This document shows positions 25,552 to 35,350 of a stretch of DNA of 64,000 nucleotides, piece after piece. The position numbers and the translations under genes are program-made. Source of the stretch: Hydrogenophaga sp. (lineage in GTDB: Bacteria > Pseudomonadota > Gammaproteobacteria > Burkholderiales > Burkholderiaceae_C); contig NZ_JAABRQ010000014.1 in assembly GCF_011390835.1 (NCBI RefSeq), positions 1-64,000 of the forward strand. Reading direction: 5' to 3'. The notes beneath the pieces were generated by a model. It saw only the letters and a list, made by a program, of their open reading frames with translations. It had not been told where the DNA came from and searched no databases. How positions within the stretch are numbered: the first letter of the stretch is position 1; every line of letters starts with the position of its first letter.

Positions 25552-26763
25552 TCACCTCACGTTCAACAACTGGGTCACATCGACCCGATAAGCACTGATG
25601 GCCGGCACCAGCGCCGCCACGACCGCCACCCCCAGGGCCAGCACCGGCACCCACCCTTCGGCGGGAACCCACTGCCAGCCAGAAATGGCCAGCGACTGCT
25701 CGGCCATCAACATCGCACCCATGGCGGCCCCCAGCCCGTGTGCGGCCAGCAGGCCCAGCACACAGCCCATGGCGGCGAGCCAGAGTGATTCGGCCATCAG
25801 CAGCGCGCCCACCTTGATTGGCGACGTGCCCAGCATGCGCAACATGGCCAGATCGCTCCGGCGCTCGCGTACCGCGCTCCACAGTGCGATGAACACCGAA
25901 AGCGCCGCCACGCCCAGCAACACCCCGCCTAGCCCGTTCAGCAACCTCGTACCTACGCCTACCATGCTCAGCAAGCGGGTAATCTCCAGCGCGGGGGCTG
26001 CGGCCTGCAGCGTGGTGCTCTCGTTCACAAATCGCGGAAAGCTCAGCGCCGCCATCGGCGTGTTGTAGCGCACCAGCGCCATGGTGATTTCGCGCTCGGC
26101 GGTCAGGGCGGCGCGGTCGGCATCGTCCATGTCGGCGCTGCCGTGCATTTCGTCGTGCACATGCCAGACCGACTCGATGGCGGTAAGCGCCAGGCGGTCC
26201 AGCACGCAGCCGCATGGCGCGAGTACGCCGCTCACGGTGTAGCGGGCTTCTTCGTGCACCGTGCCGCCCATGCCCAGCCCGTGCGCGCCCTCAAACGCTT
26301 GGCCCGGCACCAGCCCCAGGCTGCGCGCGACCTGCGCGCCCAGCACCGCCTGCATGGGTGCGCTCCAGAGCGCACCCTGCGCCAGCTCGGCGCCGTAGTG
26401 AGCGACGTAGTCGGGCGTGGTGCCGACGATGCGAAAGCCTTGCAGGTTGTCGCCCAGGCTGAGCGGGATCACCTGCGCCACCTGCGGGTGCTGGCGCAAC
26501 CGGTCCGCCTCGGCCAGCGGAATGTTGCCGGGCGGCACATCGATGTGCAGCACGCCGGCCAGGATCAGCTGCAGCGGGCTGCCCTTGGCGCCCACCACCG
26601 CGTCAATGCCTTGCAGGTCGCGCTCGAACGCGCGGTCAATCTGGTCTTTGGCGATCAACACAAACGCCATTGAAGCCAGCCCCAGGCTGAGCAGCAACAG
26701 GTTGAGCAGCGTGGTCAGCGGGCGCGACCACAGGTAGCGCCAGGACAGGCCAAGCAGGCTCAT
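25552..26763 (-). CDS. FtsX-type (MacB-like) ABC transporter permease
   Basis: The 403-residue protein has one N-terminal helix (about residues 15-38), a periplasmic domain to about 265, and three C-terminal helices with L-L-G-V-A-A-L-S-V-F-I-A-L-W-S near 285 and R-S-D-L-A-M-L-R-M-L-G near 310, the FtsX/LolC signature. The periplasmic part holds C-G-C and H-V-H-D-E-M-H, a possible metal-binding cluster. Such permeases move lipids, peptides or act mechanically rather than importing small ions. It is coupled to the ATPase by an ATGA overlap. The nearby Zur gene and Zur box imply zinc regulation. Confidence 0.85.
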   Translation of the reverse strand: MSLLGLSWRYLWSRPLTTLLNLLLLSLGLASMAFVLIAKDQIDRAFERDLQGIDAVVGAKGSPLQLILAGVLHIDVPPGNIPLAEADRLRQHPQVAQVIPLSLGDNLQGFRIVGTTPDYVAHYGAELAQGALWSAPMQAVLGAQVARSLGLVPGQAFEGAHGLGMGGTVHEEARYTVSGVLAPCGCVLDRLALTAIESVWHVHDEMHGSADMDDADRAALTAEREITMALVRYNTPMAALSFPRFVNESTTLQAAAPALEITRLLSMVGVGTRLLNGLGGVLLGVAALSVFIALWSAVRERRSDLAMLRMLGTSPIKVGALLMAESLWLAAMGCVLGLLAAHGLGAAMGAMLMAEQSLAISGWQWVPAEGWVPVLALGVAVVAALVPAISAYRVDVTQLLNVR

Positions 26764-27419
26764 GCCGCCAGCTCCGTCTGCGGACGGCCCAGCGCCAACG
26801 TCTGCGCCTCGGGCAGGGCACCCACCACGCGCACATCGTGGGTAGCGATCACCAGCGTGGCGCCGGTCTGTGCCGCGCCTTGTTGCAACAGAGCCAGCGC
26901 TGCGTCGCAGGCGGCATCGTCCAGGCTGGCTGTCGGCTCGTCGACGAGCAGCACCCGGGGCTGGTTCAGCAACGCCCGCGCCAGCGCCACGCGCTGTGCC
27001 TGGCCCACCGAGAGTTGCGCCGGCTTGCGATCGGCCAGCGCCGCCACACCCAGGGCGTCCAAAGTGGCCACGATGGCCGCGCGGTCCACCGCCTGACCCG
27101 CGGCAAAAAACACCAGACCCAGGTTGTCGGCCACGCTGAGCGCCTCGCTCAGCAGCAGTTTCTGCGGCAGAAAACCGATGCAGTGGGCGCGCCAGCGGTC
27201 GCGCTGTCCGCCTTTCAGCGCCGCCACCGCCTGACCTGCCACCAGCAACTTGCCGGCGCTGGGCGTGAGCAGACCAGCGGCCAGCGCCAGCCAAGTCGAC
27301 TTGCCGCTGCCCGAAGGGCCGCGCAGCAGCAGCACGCCCCCCTGAGGCACGGACACGTCGGCAAAGCGCAAGGTCGCAGCCAGTTCGTAACCATGCTCAA
27401 GTTCCCGGGTCTCGATCAT
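26760..27419 (-). CDS. ABC transporter ATP-binding protein (LolD/MacB type)
   Basis: The 219-residue protein has the Walker A loop G-P-S-G-S-G-K-S-T near residue 35, a signature motif L-S-V-G-Q-A-Q-R near 133, Walker B V-L-L-V-D-E-P near 155 and a switch His in A-T-H-D. It partners the downstream FtsX-type permease. The start MIETRELEH is chosen because it follows the zur stop by five bases and an in-frame upstream extension would overlap zur fully. The signature reads L-S-V-G-Q rather than L-S-G-G-Q, a tolerated variation. Confidence 0.9.
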   Translation of the reverse strand: MIETRELEHGYELAATLRFADVSVPQGGVLLLRGPSGSGKSTWLALAAGLLTPSAGKLLVAGQAVAALKGGQRDRWRAHCIGFLPQKLLLSEALSVADNLGLVFFAAGQAVDRAAIVATLDALGVAALADRKPAQLSVGQAQRVALARALLNQPRVLLVDEPTASLDDAACDAALALLQQGAAQTGATLVIATHDVRVVGALPEAQTLALGRPQTELAA

Positions 27420-27424
27420 CGCGA

Positions 27425-27934
27425 CTACCCCTGGCTTTTGGAGGCGCCGCGCGCCGGCAGGCAGCCGGCACAGGTGCCGTGAATCGCCACATCCACGCGC
27501 ACGCCCTGATGCCCCAGTTGGGCCAGGGTGCGCAGCAGGTCGGTGGCTGCCGCCTGGGTCGGGGCGCTGCCCTCGGCCACGCGGAACTGGCGGTGGCAGG
27601 CATCGCATTCGAAGCGCGGCGCCAGCCCGTCGTCCAGATCGGCGAGGCTGTAGCGCCAGGTGCGCGCGTCATCGTCGGCATGGCGTTGCAACGCCCCGCA
27701 GGCGGCCAGCCGATCCAGCAAGCGGTACAGCGTCACGCGGTTGATGTCCAGCCCCCGTACTTGCAACGCGCTCAGCGCCTGAGCATGGGTGAGCATGCCT
27801 TGCGGATGGTTAAGGAACAGCCCAAGCGCAGCCCGGGTGGCGAGCGTGCGACGCAAGCCGGCTCGCTCCAGCCGAGCCTGCAGCTCGGCAGGTACCGGTA
27901 CCGACTCCCTGGGTGATCGAGTGGACATGGCCAT
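27425..27934 (-). CDS. zur: Fur-family regulator, probably Zur
   Basis: The 169-residue protein is a Fur-family winged helix: R-R-T-L-A-T-R-A-A-L near residue 29, T-L-Y-R-L-L-D-R-L near 68, and two C-x-x-C motifs, C-D-A-C near 111 and C-A-G-C near 157, which bind structural zinc. Zur represses zinc uptake genes when zinc is plentiful. It is divergent from znuCBA and first in an operon with an ABC transporter. A perfect 24-base inverted repeat lies in the shared promoter region. The gene context makes Zur much more likely than Fur. Confidence 0.9.
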   Translation of the reverse strand: MAMSTRSPRESVPVPAELQARLERAGLRRTLATRAALGLFLNHPQGMLTHAQALSALQVRGLDINRVTLYRLLDRLAACGALQRHADDDARTWRYSLADLDDGLAPRFECDACHRQFRVAEGSAPTQAAATDLLRTLAQLGHQGVRVDVAIHGTCAGCLPARGASKSQG

Positions 27935-27956
27935 ACTTTCATTATCGCAACACAGC

Positions 27957-27980
27957 TGCGTTAGTATCGAGGCTAACGCA
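27957..27980. promoter_or_regulatory. Probable Zur box between zur and znuC
   Basis: TGCGTTAG (27957-27964) and CTAACGCA (27973-27980) form a perfect inverted repeat with an eight-base spacer, centred in the 79-base gap between the divergent zur and znuC starts. The half-sites resemble Fur-family boxes of the GTTA/TAAC kind. It would let zinc-loaded Zur shut both operons at once. Confidence 0.75.
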
Positions 27981-28013
27981 ATTCAGTTGCAAGAGTGTAA
28001 ATCAGCCCAGGTC

Positions 28014-28835
28014 ATGAAAATCCCACCAGCGCCACGGCCGACAGGCGGCCGAACAGCGATCGAAATGCACGATCTGACGCTGGGCTATGAGCGCCATCCG
28101 GCTGTGCACCACCTCAGCCTGCGCATCGAGCCGGGTTCGCTGGTTGCCCTGGTCGGCCCCAATGGCGCGGGCAAATCCACGCTCATTAAGGCGCTGGCGG
28201 GTGAACTGCGCCCTTTGAGTGGCCACCTGAGTGGCCTGAGCGGACAGCGCATCGCCTGGCTACCCCAGCAAAGTGGACTGGACCCGAGTTTTCCGATCGA
28301 TGTCCGCCGCATGGTGTGCATGGGCCTCTGGCACCGCATGGGCGCGCTCGGCCGCTTCACCGCCGAACACCGAAGCCTGTGCGAAAAAGCGCTCGCTGCG
28401 GTCGGTCTCACCGGCTTTGAGTCGCGGGGGCTGGACACGCTCTCGGGCGGCCAGCTGCAGCGCGCCCTGTTTGCCAGACTGATCCTGCAAGACGCGCCTC
28501 TGGTGCTGCTGGACGAGCCATTTGCCGCCGTGGACAACCGCACCAGCGCAGAGCTGCTGGCTTTGCTGCACCGGTGGCAGGCTCAGGGCAAGACGGTGAT
28601 CGTCGTGCTGCATGATCTGGCCCAGGTCCGCGCGCACTTTCCGCTCACCCTGTTGCTGGCGCGAGAGCTGGTTGCGTTCGGGCCAACCGCAGAGGTCTTG
28701 ACCGAGGCCAACTGGGCACGTGCCCAGCACATGCGCGAACCGTTTGACGACCACGCGCCGCCATGCCACACCTCGCCGGACATACACCCCCACTTGCAGG
28801 CACATACCTACGCGATCGGTGAGGCGCACCCATGA
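28014..28835 (+). CDS. znuC: Zinc ABC transporter ATP-binding protein ZnuC
   Basis: The 273-residue protein is a metal-type ABC ATPase. Walker A is G-P-N-G-A-G-K-S-T near residue 46, signature L-S-G-G-Q-L-Q-R near 146 and Walker B L-V-L-L-D-E-P near 165. The C-terminus ends in a histidine-containing tail (H-A-P-P-C-H, H-P-H, H-T). It drives zinc import with ZnuB and ZnuA, both directly downstream; the stop overlaps znuB by four bases. The start is 34 bases after the Zur box. Confidence 0.92.
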   Translation: MKIPPAPRPTGGRTAIEMHDLTLGYERHPAVHHLSLRIEPGSLVALVGPNGAGKSTLIKALAGELRPLSGHLSGLSGQRIAWLPQQSGLDPSFPIDVRRMVCMGLWHRMGALGRFTAEHRSLCEKALAAVGLTGFESRGLDTLSGGQLQRALFARLILQDAPLVLLDEPFAAVDNRTSAELLALLHRWQAQGKTVIVVLHDLAQVRAHFPLTLLLARELVAFGPTAEVLTEANWARAQHMREPFDDHAPPCHTSPDIHPHLQAHTYAIGEAHP

Positions 28836-29737
28836 GCGAGCTAGCCATTTCCCCGTTCATGCCTTGGCTGCTCGCCAATCCGCTGTTCGGCCCGCTGGTC
28901 GAATTCGGCTTCATGCGCAATGCGCTGCTGGGCTGCGTGGCGCTCTCACTGAGCGCAGCACCAGTGGGCGTGTTCCTGATGCTGCGCCGCATGAGCCTGA
29001 TGGGTGATGCCATGGCCCACGCCATCCTGCCGGGTGCGGCCATCGGCTACCTGGCAGCTGGGCTTTCGCTCACCGCCATGACCATCGGCGGCATCGTGGC
29101 CGGTCTTGCGGTTGCCGTGGGCTCGGGCCTGGTGTCGCGCAACACGGTGTTGCGTGAAGACACTAGCCTGGCCGCCTTCTATCTGCTCTCGCTGGCCCTG
29201 GGCGTGCTCATCGTTTCGGTCCGAGGCAACAGCGTAGACCTGCTGCACGTGCTGTTCGGCACCGTGCTCGCGCTAGACGATGCGGCGCTGGGGCTGCTCG
29301 GTGGCATCAGCGCCGTCACGCTGGTGTCGCTCGTCCTGCTCCGCCGGCCGCTGATGCTCGAATGCCTGGACCCGGGCTTTCTGCGCCAGGTCAGCCGCTG
29401 GAGCCCGGTGGCGCATTACGGCTTTCTCGGCCTTTTGGTGATCAACCTGGTGGCCGGCTTTCACGCGCTGGGCACGCTCATGGCGGTGGGCATCATGGTG
29501 CTGCCCGCCGCCACAGCGCGTTTCTGGGTTCGCCGCCTCGGCCCGTTGGTATTCCTGGCCACCGCGCTCGCCCTGGCCGCCTGCCTCACCGGCCTGCTGC
29601 TGTCTTACCACGTGGACCTGCCCACCAGCCCGACGATCGTGCTCACGCTCGGCGTGTCCTACCTCCTCTCAATGGTCTTCGCCCCACAAGGCGCGTTGCG
29701 CCACCGTCGCCCCGCCTCTTCCCACCTGCAAGCCTGA
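28832..29737 (+). CDS. znuB: Zinc ABC transporter permease ZnuB
   Basis: The 301-residue protein is an ABC-3 family permease with eight or nine hydrophobic segments. It has R-R-M-S-L-M-G-D-A-M-A-H-A-I-L-P-G near residue 54, the conserved cytoplasmic coupling and His-containing motif of metal permeases, and L-G-T-L-M-A-V-G-I-M-V-L-P-A-A near 215. It is coupled to znuC and followed by znuA after 18 bases. Confidence 0.92.
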   Translation: MSELAISPFMPWLLANPLFGPLVEFGFMRNALLGCVALSLSAAPVGVFLMLRRMSLMGDAMAHAILPGAAIGYLAAGLSLTAMTIGGIVAGLAVAVGSGLVSRNTVLREDTSLAAFYLLSLALGVLIVSVRGNSVDLLHVLFGTVLALDDAALGLLGGISAVTLVSLVLLRRPLMLECLDPGFLRQVSRWSPVAHYGFLGLLVINLVAGFHALGTLMAVGIMVLPAATARFWVRRLGPLVFLATALALAACLTGLLLSYHVDLPTSPTIVLTLGVSYLLSMVFAPQGALRHRRPASSHLQA

Positions 29738-30697
<960 letters not shown>

Positions 30698-30710
30698 CAG
30701 GGGGGCACCC

Positions 30711-31649
30711 GTGCGCCTACACTGGGCGCCCGTTGTGCTCTTGGAGTCCCTGTTGCCGTTCACCCATGTGTTGCTGGCGTTGGCGGTGGTGTTGGTCTGG
30801 GGCACCAACTTTGTGGTGATCCGCTGGGGCCTGGACGAGTTGCCGCCCTTTCTGCTCGCCACCCTGCGCTTTGCCCTCTCGGCCCTGCCGTGGATGCTGT
30901 TCATGCCGCGCCCGGCCGTGTGCTGGAGTCGGCTGATAGCCTTTGGCATGCTGCTGGGAGTGGGTCAGTTTGCGCTGCTGTTCCTGGCCATGCGCAGCAG
31001 CATTTCTCCCGGCATGGCCTCGCTCGTGATCCAGATGCAGGTGTTTTTCACCATTGGCCTGGCGCTGCTGATCTGGCGCGAGTCTCTTCGTGTGTACCAG
31101 GTGATGGGCCTGCTGCTGGCCGTGGGCGGGCTGGGCGTGATCGCCAGCCATCTCAACGCGGCCGTCACCGGCGTCGGCGTGCTCATCGTGCTGGCGGCCG
31201 CGTTTTCCTGGGCTTGCGCCAACCTAGTGGCCAAATCGGTGGGGCGCGTCAACATGCTGCATTTCGTGGTGTGGAGCAGCGCCTTCGCGGTGCCGCCGCT
31301 GTTCGCGCTGTCCTGGTGGCTCGAGGGCGCGCCGACGGTCATGCTGGGCGTGTTGCAGCAAACCAGCCCTGCGGTCTGGGCCACGGTGGTCTGGCAGGCG
31401 GTGGGCAATACGTTGTTTGGCTACGGCGTGTGGAACTGGCTGCTGTCTCGCCACAGCGCCGCGCAGGTCACGCCCATGGCGCTGCTGGTACCCGTGTTCG
31501 GCATGAGCGCCTCTGCTTTGGCGCTGGGCGAAGCGCTGCAACCCTGGAAGCTGCAGGCGGCGGCGCTGGTGCTGGCCGGGCTGGCGGTAATTGTGCTGTG
31601 GCCCAAACTCACCCAGCCGCGACCGGTGAAGGCCGTCGTGAAGGGTTAA
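30711..31649 (+). CDS. EamA/DMT-family membrane exporter
   Basis: The protein, up to 312 residues, has about ten hydrophobic helices in two EamA repeats. V-W-G-T-N-F-V-V-I-R-W-G-L near residue 27 and F-S-W-A-C-A-N-L-V-A-K near 165 are the repeat landmarks. Relatives such as EamA/YdeD export O-acetylserine and cysteine pathway metabolites, but family substrates vary widely. It begins 14 bases after znuA and may be read through from znuCBA. The listed GTG start is uncertain; TTG codons at 30741 and 30753 may be the real one. Confidence 0.82.
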   Translation: MRLHWAPVVLLESLLPFTHVLLALAVVLVWGTNFVVIRWGLDELPPFLLATLRFALSALPWMLFMPRPAVCWSRLIAFGMLLGVGQFALLFLAMRSSISPGMASLVIQMQVFFTIGLALLIWRESLRVYQVMGLLLAVGGLGVIASHLNAAVTGVGVLIVLAAAFSWACANLVAKSVGRVNMLHFVVWSSAFAVPPLFALSWWLEGAPTVMLGVLQQTSPAVWATVVWQAVGNTLFGYGVWNWLLSRHSAAQVTPMALLVPVFGMSASALALGEALQPWKLQAAALVLAGLAVIVLWPKLTQPRPVKAVVKG

Positions 31650-31920
31650 GGAAGCTCTGCAAAACCTGCGGGTGCGCGGCATGGCTTTTGCAGGATGAGG
31701 CGCGAGGCGCGAATTCCAGGGTGAGCCTAGACGGCTCACCCGAATTCGCAACGAAGCGAGGCGCCCGCAAAACCACGGCACGCTAGGGTTCGGCTCCAAA
31801 TGGGCGTCTGACGCACCAGATGGCTTGCGTGTGCCACCCGACACACGACGCGCCAAGCAGGCACGCCAGCCATCCCGTTTGGGACCCGAACGCGCATGGC
31901 GGAGGTCTTGCAGACCTTCC
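31650..31920. mobile_element. Candidate non-autonomous element (MITE-like) with imperfect terminal inverted repeats
   Basis: The 271-base interval exactly fills the space between the eamA stop and the stop of the next gene. Its left end is GGAAGCTCTGCAAAACCT, and the complement of its right end is GGAAGGTCTGCAAGACCT: 16 of 18 positions match. Inside, GCGAATTC-N2-GGGTGAGCC and GGCTCACCC-GAATTCGC form a strong hairpin at about 31709-31748. It has no ORF of its own that I support, and no clear target-site duplication. It could also be a long bidirectional terminator. Confidence 0.5.
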
Positions 31921-32355
31921 TCATGGAATCTCCAGCCGGTAGCCCACTGCAAGCTCGGCGGTGTAGTCGGCAAACGGGCCTTCAATCAGCAGACATTCGA
32001 CGAGTTGGTGCTGCTCTTTCATGTAAGCATGGGCACGCAGCACGTCGCCCTCATGGCTCGCCGGCTCCAGCTCCAGCTCAACCCGCGCATACCCGGTCGG
32101 CAAGCCGACCTCTTCGAAGGTGTCCATGGCCTGAAGCGTGGCGTCGTCCACCTCGAACACCTGCCCCAACACGGGCACGCCCTGCCCTGGGTTGTTCATG
32201 AGCCAGGGGGCGCGGTCTTCCACCGGCAACTGCACCACGTAAAACGGAAAAGGCTGCCGCGTCCGGTAGGTGCCCGGCATGCGCTTGCCCAGGTTGAAGG
32301 CGAAGTTGGGAAAACCCTCTTTGAGGGTTCCGTAGACAAAGATCAAGGATGGCAT
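31921..32355 (-). CDS. Gamma-glutamylcyclotransferase-like (AIG2/GGCT) family protein
   Basis: The 144-residue protein starts L-I-F-V-Y-G-T-L-K-E-G-F, the family's glutamyl-binding Y-G-S/T-L loop, with M-D-T-F-E-E-V near residue 77 where the family has its catalytic glutamate. Such enzymes act on gamma-glutamyl amines or peptides. It sits just beyond the candidate mobile element and 46 bases from msrA. The natural substrate is not known. Confidence 0.85.
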   Translation of the reverse strand: MPSLIFVYGTLKEGFPNFAFNLGKRMPGTYRTRQPFPFYVVQLPVEDRAPWLMNNPGQGVPVLGQVFEVDDATLQAMDTFEEVGLPTGYARVELELEPASHEGDVLRAHAYMKEQHQLVECLLIEGPFADYTAELAVGYRLEIP

Positions 32356-32401
32356 GACGTGTCAACGGTGCATGAGAAAGATCGCAAGATACCCGCGCTG
32401 T

Positions 32402-32950
32402 CTACTTCGCCAGGCGCGCAAACGTCTTGCGAAACTTCGTCACCTTGGGCGCCGCCACGGCCATGCAGTAGCCCTGGTGCGGGTTGCGTTCGAAAAAGTC
32501 CTGGTGATATGCCTCGGCCGGGAAGTAGTGCGCCAGCGGCAACAGTTCAGTCACCACCGGTTTGCCAAACAGGTTTTCGTTGTTGAGCTCGTCGATCAGC
32601 GCCTGCGCGGTGTGCTGCTGCTCGGGCGTGTTGAAGTAGATGCCGCTGCGGTACTGCGTACCCACGTCGTTGCCCTGGCGGTTCAAGGTGGTCGGGTCGT
32701 GGATCACGAAGAAAATCTCCAGGATCTCGCGCGTGCTGATCTGGGCCGGGTTGTAGGTGAGCTTGACCACCTCGTTGCAGCCGGTGCGCCCGGTGCAGAC
32801 CTGCTCGTAGGTGGGCGCAGTTTCCTGGCCGTTGCTGTAGCCCGACTCCACGTCGGTCACGCCTTTGACGTTGACGTACACCGCCTCAGTGCACCAGAAA
32901 CAGCCACCTCCGAGCACGAGGGTCTGGGTGGTTTCGGTGGATGGGGTCAT
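32402..32950 (-). CDS. msrA: Peptide methionine sulfoxide reductase MsrA
   Basis: The 182-residue protein reduces the S epimer of methionine sulfoxide. The active-site motif G-G-C-F-W-C-T-E near residue 14 is intact, as are S-G-Y-S-N-G and the H-D-P-T-T-L-N-R-Q-G-N-D-V-G-T-Q-Y-R-S segment near residue 80. The start chosen has GGAG seven bases upstream; an ATG six codons earlier is an alternative. It belongs to the single-domain MsrA type with no fused MsrB. Confidence 0.95.
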   Translation of the reverse strand: MTPSTETTQTLVLGGGCFWCTEAVYVNVKGVTDVESGYSNGQETAPTYEQVCTGRTGCNEVVKLTYNPAQISTREILEIFFVIHDPTTLNRQGNDVGTQYRSGIYFNTPEQQHTAQALIDELNNENLFGKPVVTELLPLAHYFPAEAYHQDFFERNPHQGYCMAVAAPKVTKFRKTFARLAK

Positions 32951-32985
32951 GTTGAGCTCCTGGTTCATGTGTCGATAGGACCACT

Positions 32986-33888
32986 TTATGCCGGATGCGC
33001 CGCTGCGCGCACCACCTGCAGCAATGCCCCCAGCGCCGGTGTCTGCTGCGCGCTTTCGCTGCGGGCGGTGCGCCACAGGCAGTGGGTTTCGTACGGAGGC
33101 GTGGCGGTGTCCAGCGGCACAAATACGGCGCCCGGCACGCCAGCCGACTGCAGCGCGGCCGGTACCAGGCCCACGCCCAGTCCTTGCGACACCACCGAGA
33201 CCACGCTCAGCCAGTGCCTCAGTTCGTAGCGCAGCTCGGGCGCATAACCCGCCCCGGCGCACAGGCCCAAAATGCGGTCGTGGTAATCAGGCGAGACAGC
33301 GCGCGCCACCATGGCAAAGGGCTCGCCGGCCAAGGCCTTGAGCGACAGCCGCCGCTTGGGCGCCAGCGGGTGGGCCGCCGGCAGGCAGGCCACAAACGGC
33401 TGGCTCGACACCAGAATCTGGTCAAACCCCGGCGGCACGCGCGTGGTGTGCACAAAACCCAGGTCCAGCCGGTCGTGCAGCAGGTCGATCAGCTGGTCGC
33501 TCGAACTCATTTCGCGCAGCACTAGGCGCAGCCGCGGGTGGGCCACGGCAAAGGCTTGCAGCATCTGCGGCAGGCCGCGGTAGAGCACTGTGCCTGCAAA
33601 GCCCACTTGCAGGCTGCCGCTCACGCCCTCGGCCACGTCGCGCGCCTCGCGCGCAGCGTGGGCAGCCTGCTCCAGCAGCGCCCGCGCCTGCGGCAAAAAG
33701 GCCTGGCCTGCCGCGGTGAGCGCCACACCCCGGCTGTTGCGGGCGAACAGCTGCGCGCCCACCGACGCTTCCAGCTGCTGGATGTTGAGCGAGAGCGGTG
33801 GCTGGGTCAGACCCATGCGCGACGCCGCCCGGCCGAAGTGCAGCTCTTCGGTGAGCACCAGGAAACAGCGCAGGTGCCGGAACTCCAT
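32986..33888 (-). CDS. LysR-family transcriptional regulator, divergent from gcdH
   Basis: The 300-residue protein begins [12 protein letters not shown] with the LysR helix-turn-helix at [18 protein letters not shown]. The effector domain spans about 90-295. It is divergent from the glutaryl-CoA dehydrogenase gene with a palindromic T-N11-A-type site between, so it probably controls that gene in response to a glutarate, lysine or tryptophan breakdown signal. The in-frame upstream extension would overlap the promoter and was rejected. Confidence 0.9.
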   Translation of the reverse strand: MEFRHLRCFLVLTEELHFGRAASRMGLTQPPLSLNIQQLEASVGAQLFARNSRGVALTAAGQAFLPQARALLEQAAHAAREARDVAEGVSGSLQVGFAGTVLYRGLPQMLQAFAVAHPRLRLVLREMSSSDQLIDLLHDRLDLGFVHTTRVPPGFDQILVSSQPFVACLPAAHPLAPKRRLSLKALAGEPFAMVARAVSPDYHDRILGLCAGAGYAPELRYELRHWLSVVSVVSQGLGVGLVPAALQSAGVPGAVFVPLDTATPPYETHCLWRTARSESAQQTPALGALLQVVRAAAHPA

Positions 33889-33899
33889 GAATACGCTTT

Positions 33900-33917
33900 C
33901 TGTATGGCTGAATACAG
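33900..33917. promoter_or_regulatory. LysR-type binding site in the lysR/gcdH intergenic region
   Basis: CTGTAT (33900-33905) and ATACAG (33912-33917) form a perfect inverted repeat with six bases between, centred on a T-N11-A arrangement as LysR-type regulators prefer. It lies 12 bases before the lysR start and 75 bases before gcdH. Confidence 0.6.
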
Positions 33918-33991
33918 GATCAATATTAGACAAGTATGCAGCTGAGGGCGACAATGTTTCCCACAGAAAACCCCAACCGGAGACACCCACC

Positions 33992-35194
33992 ATGCTTTCC
34001 CCCGTCAAGGCCACCGCCAAAGCCCGCTTCAGCTGGGAAGACCCGTTTCACCTCGCCGCCCAGCTCAGCGACGACGAGCGCCAGGTGATGGACGCTGCCC
34101 ACGCCTACTGCCAGGAAAAGCTGCTGCCGCGCGTGACCGAGGCGTTTCGCCACGAAAAGACCGACGCCGCCGTCTTTCGCGAGATGGGCGAGCTCGGCCT
34201 GCTCGGCGCCACCATCCCCGAGCAGTACGGAGGCGCCGGCCTAAACTACGTCTGCTACGGCCTGGTGGCGCGCGAAGTGGAGCGGGTGGATTCGGGCTAC
34301 CGCAGCATGATGAGCGTGCAGAGTTCGCTGGTGATGGTGCCCATCAATGAGTTCGGCACCGAAGCGCAGAAGCAGAAATACCTGCCCAAGCTCGCCACTG
34401 GCGAGTGGATCGGCTGCTTCGGCCTGACCGAGCCCAACCACGGCTCCGACCCGGCCAGCATGGTGACCCGTGCCAAGAAAGTGGCCGGCGGCTACTCACT
34501 CAGCGGCAGCAAAATGTGGATCACGAACAGCCCGATTGCGGATGTGTTTGTGGTCTGGGCCAAGGACGACGAAGGTGCCATTCGTGGCTTCATCTTGAAC
34601 AAGGGTGCCAAGGGCCTGAGCGCCCCGGCCATTCACAGCAAGGTGGGCCTGCGCGCCAGCATCACCGGCGAGATCGTGATGGACGGAGTGTTCTGCCCTG
34701 AAGAAGACGCCTTCCCCGAGGTGCGCGGCCTGAAAGGCCCGTTCACCTGCCTCAACAGCGCGCGCTACGGCATCGCCTGGGGCGCGCTCGGCGCCGCCGA
34801 AGACTGCTACTTCCGCGCCCGCCAGTATGTGATGGACCGCCAGCAGTTCGGCCGCCCGCTCGCCGCCAACCAGCTGATCCAGAAAAAGCTAGCCGACATG
34901 CTGACCGAGATCAGCCTCGGCCTGCAGGGCTGCCTGCGCCTGGGCCGCATGAAAGACGAAGGCACAGCCTCGGTGGAAATCACCAGCATCTTGAAGCGCA
35001 ACAGCTGCGGCAAGGCGCTGGACGTCGCAAGGATGGCGCGCGACATGATGGGTGGCAACGGCATCAGCGACGAGTTCGGCGTGGCCCGCCACCTAGTGAA
35101 CCTGGAGGTGGTGAACACCTACGAAGGCACGCACGATGTGCATGCGCTGATCCTGGGTCGCGCGATCACGGGCATTGCAGCATTTTCAAACTGA
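33992..35194 (+). CDS. gcdH: Glutaryl-CoA dehydrogenase
   Basis: The 400-residue protein is an acyl-CoA dehydrogenase of the glutaryl-CoA type, which oxidises and decarboxylates glutaryl-CoA to crotonyl-CoA in lysine, tryptophan and benzoate breakdown. The FAD/substrate segment [13 protein letters not shown] near residue 145, W-I-T-N-S-P near 177, Q-F-G-R-P-L near 288 and the catalytic Glu in N-T-Y-E-G-T-H near 375 are all present. Length is normal. It is divergent from its probable LysR regulator. The next 156 bases (35195-35350) hold no gene I can support. Confidence 0.9.
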   Translation: MLSPVKATAKARFSWEDPFHLAAQLSDDERQVMDAAHAYCQEKLLPRVTEAFRHEKTDAAVFREMGELGLLGATIPEQYGGAGLNYVCYGLVAREVERVDSGYRSMMSVQSSLVMVPINEFGTEAQKQKYLPKLATGEWIGCFGLTEPNHGSDPASMVTRAKKVAGGYSLSGSKMWITNSPIADVFVVWAKDDEGAIRGFILNKGAKGLSAPAIHSKVGLRASITGEIVMDGVFCPEEDAFPEVRGLKGPFTCLNSARYGIAWGALGAAEDCYFRARQYVMDRQQFGRPLAANQLIQKKLADMLTEISLGLQGCLRLGRMKDEGTASVEITSILKRNSCGKALDVARMARDMMGGNGISDEFGVARHLVNLEVVNTYEGTHDVHALILGRAITGIAAFSN

Positions 35195-35350
35195 CACAGC
35201 AATCGCGCCCGCGTCAGCCAAGCCTTCGTGCCGAACTCACCTGCGACGCAGGTGTGGTCGTTGTCCCTCTGGCCAGTCCAAATCTGGCTGAGAGCCAGTG
35301 GATCTCCACACAAGCAAAGCACCATGGGTCTCAGGGAGACAGGACGTCAA

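Noticed and set aside
31650..31920. Known insertion sequence
   Set aside because: No transposase frame and no end sequence I can assign to a named IS family, so it is reported only as a candidate element.
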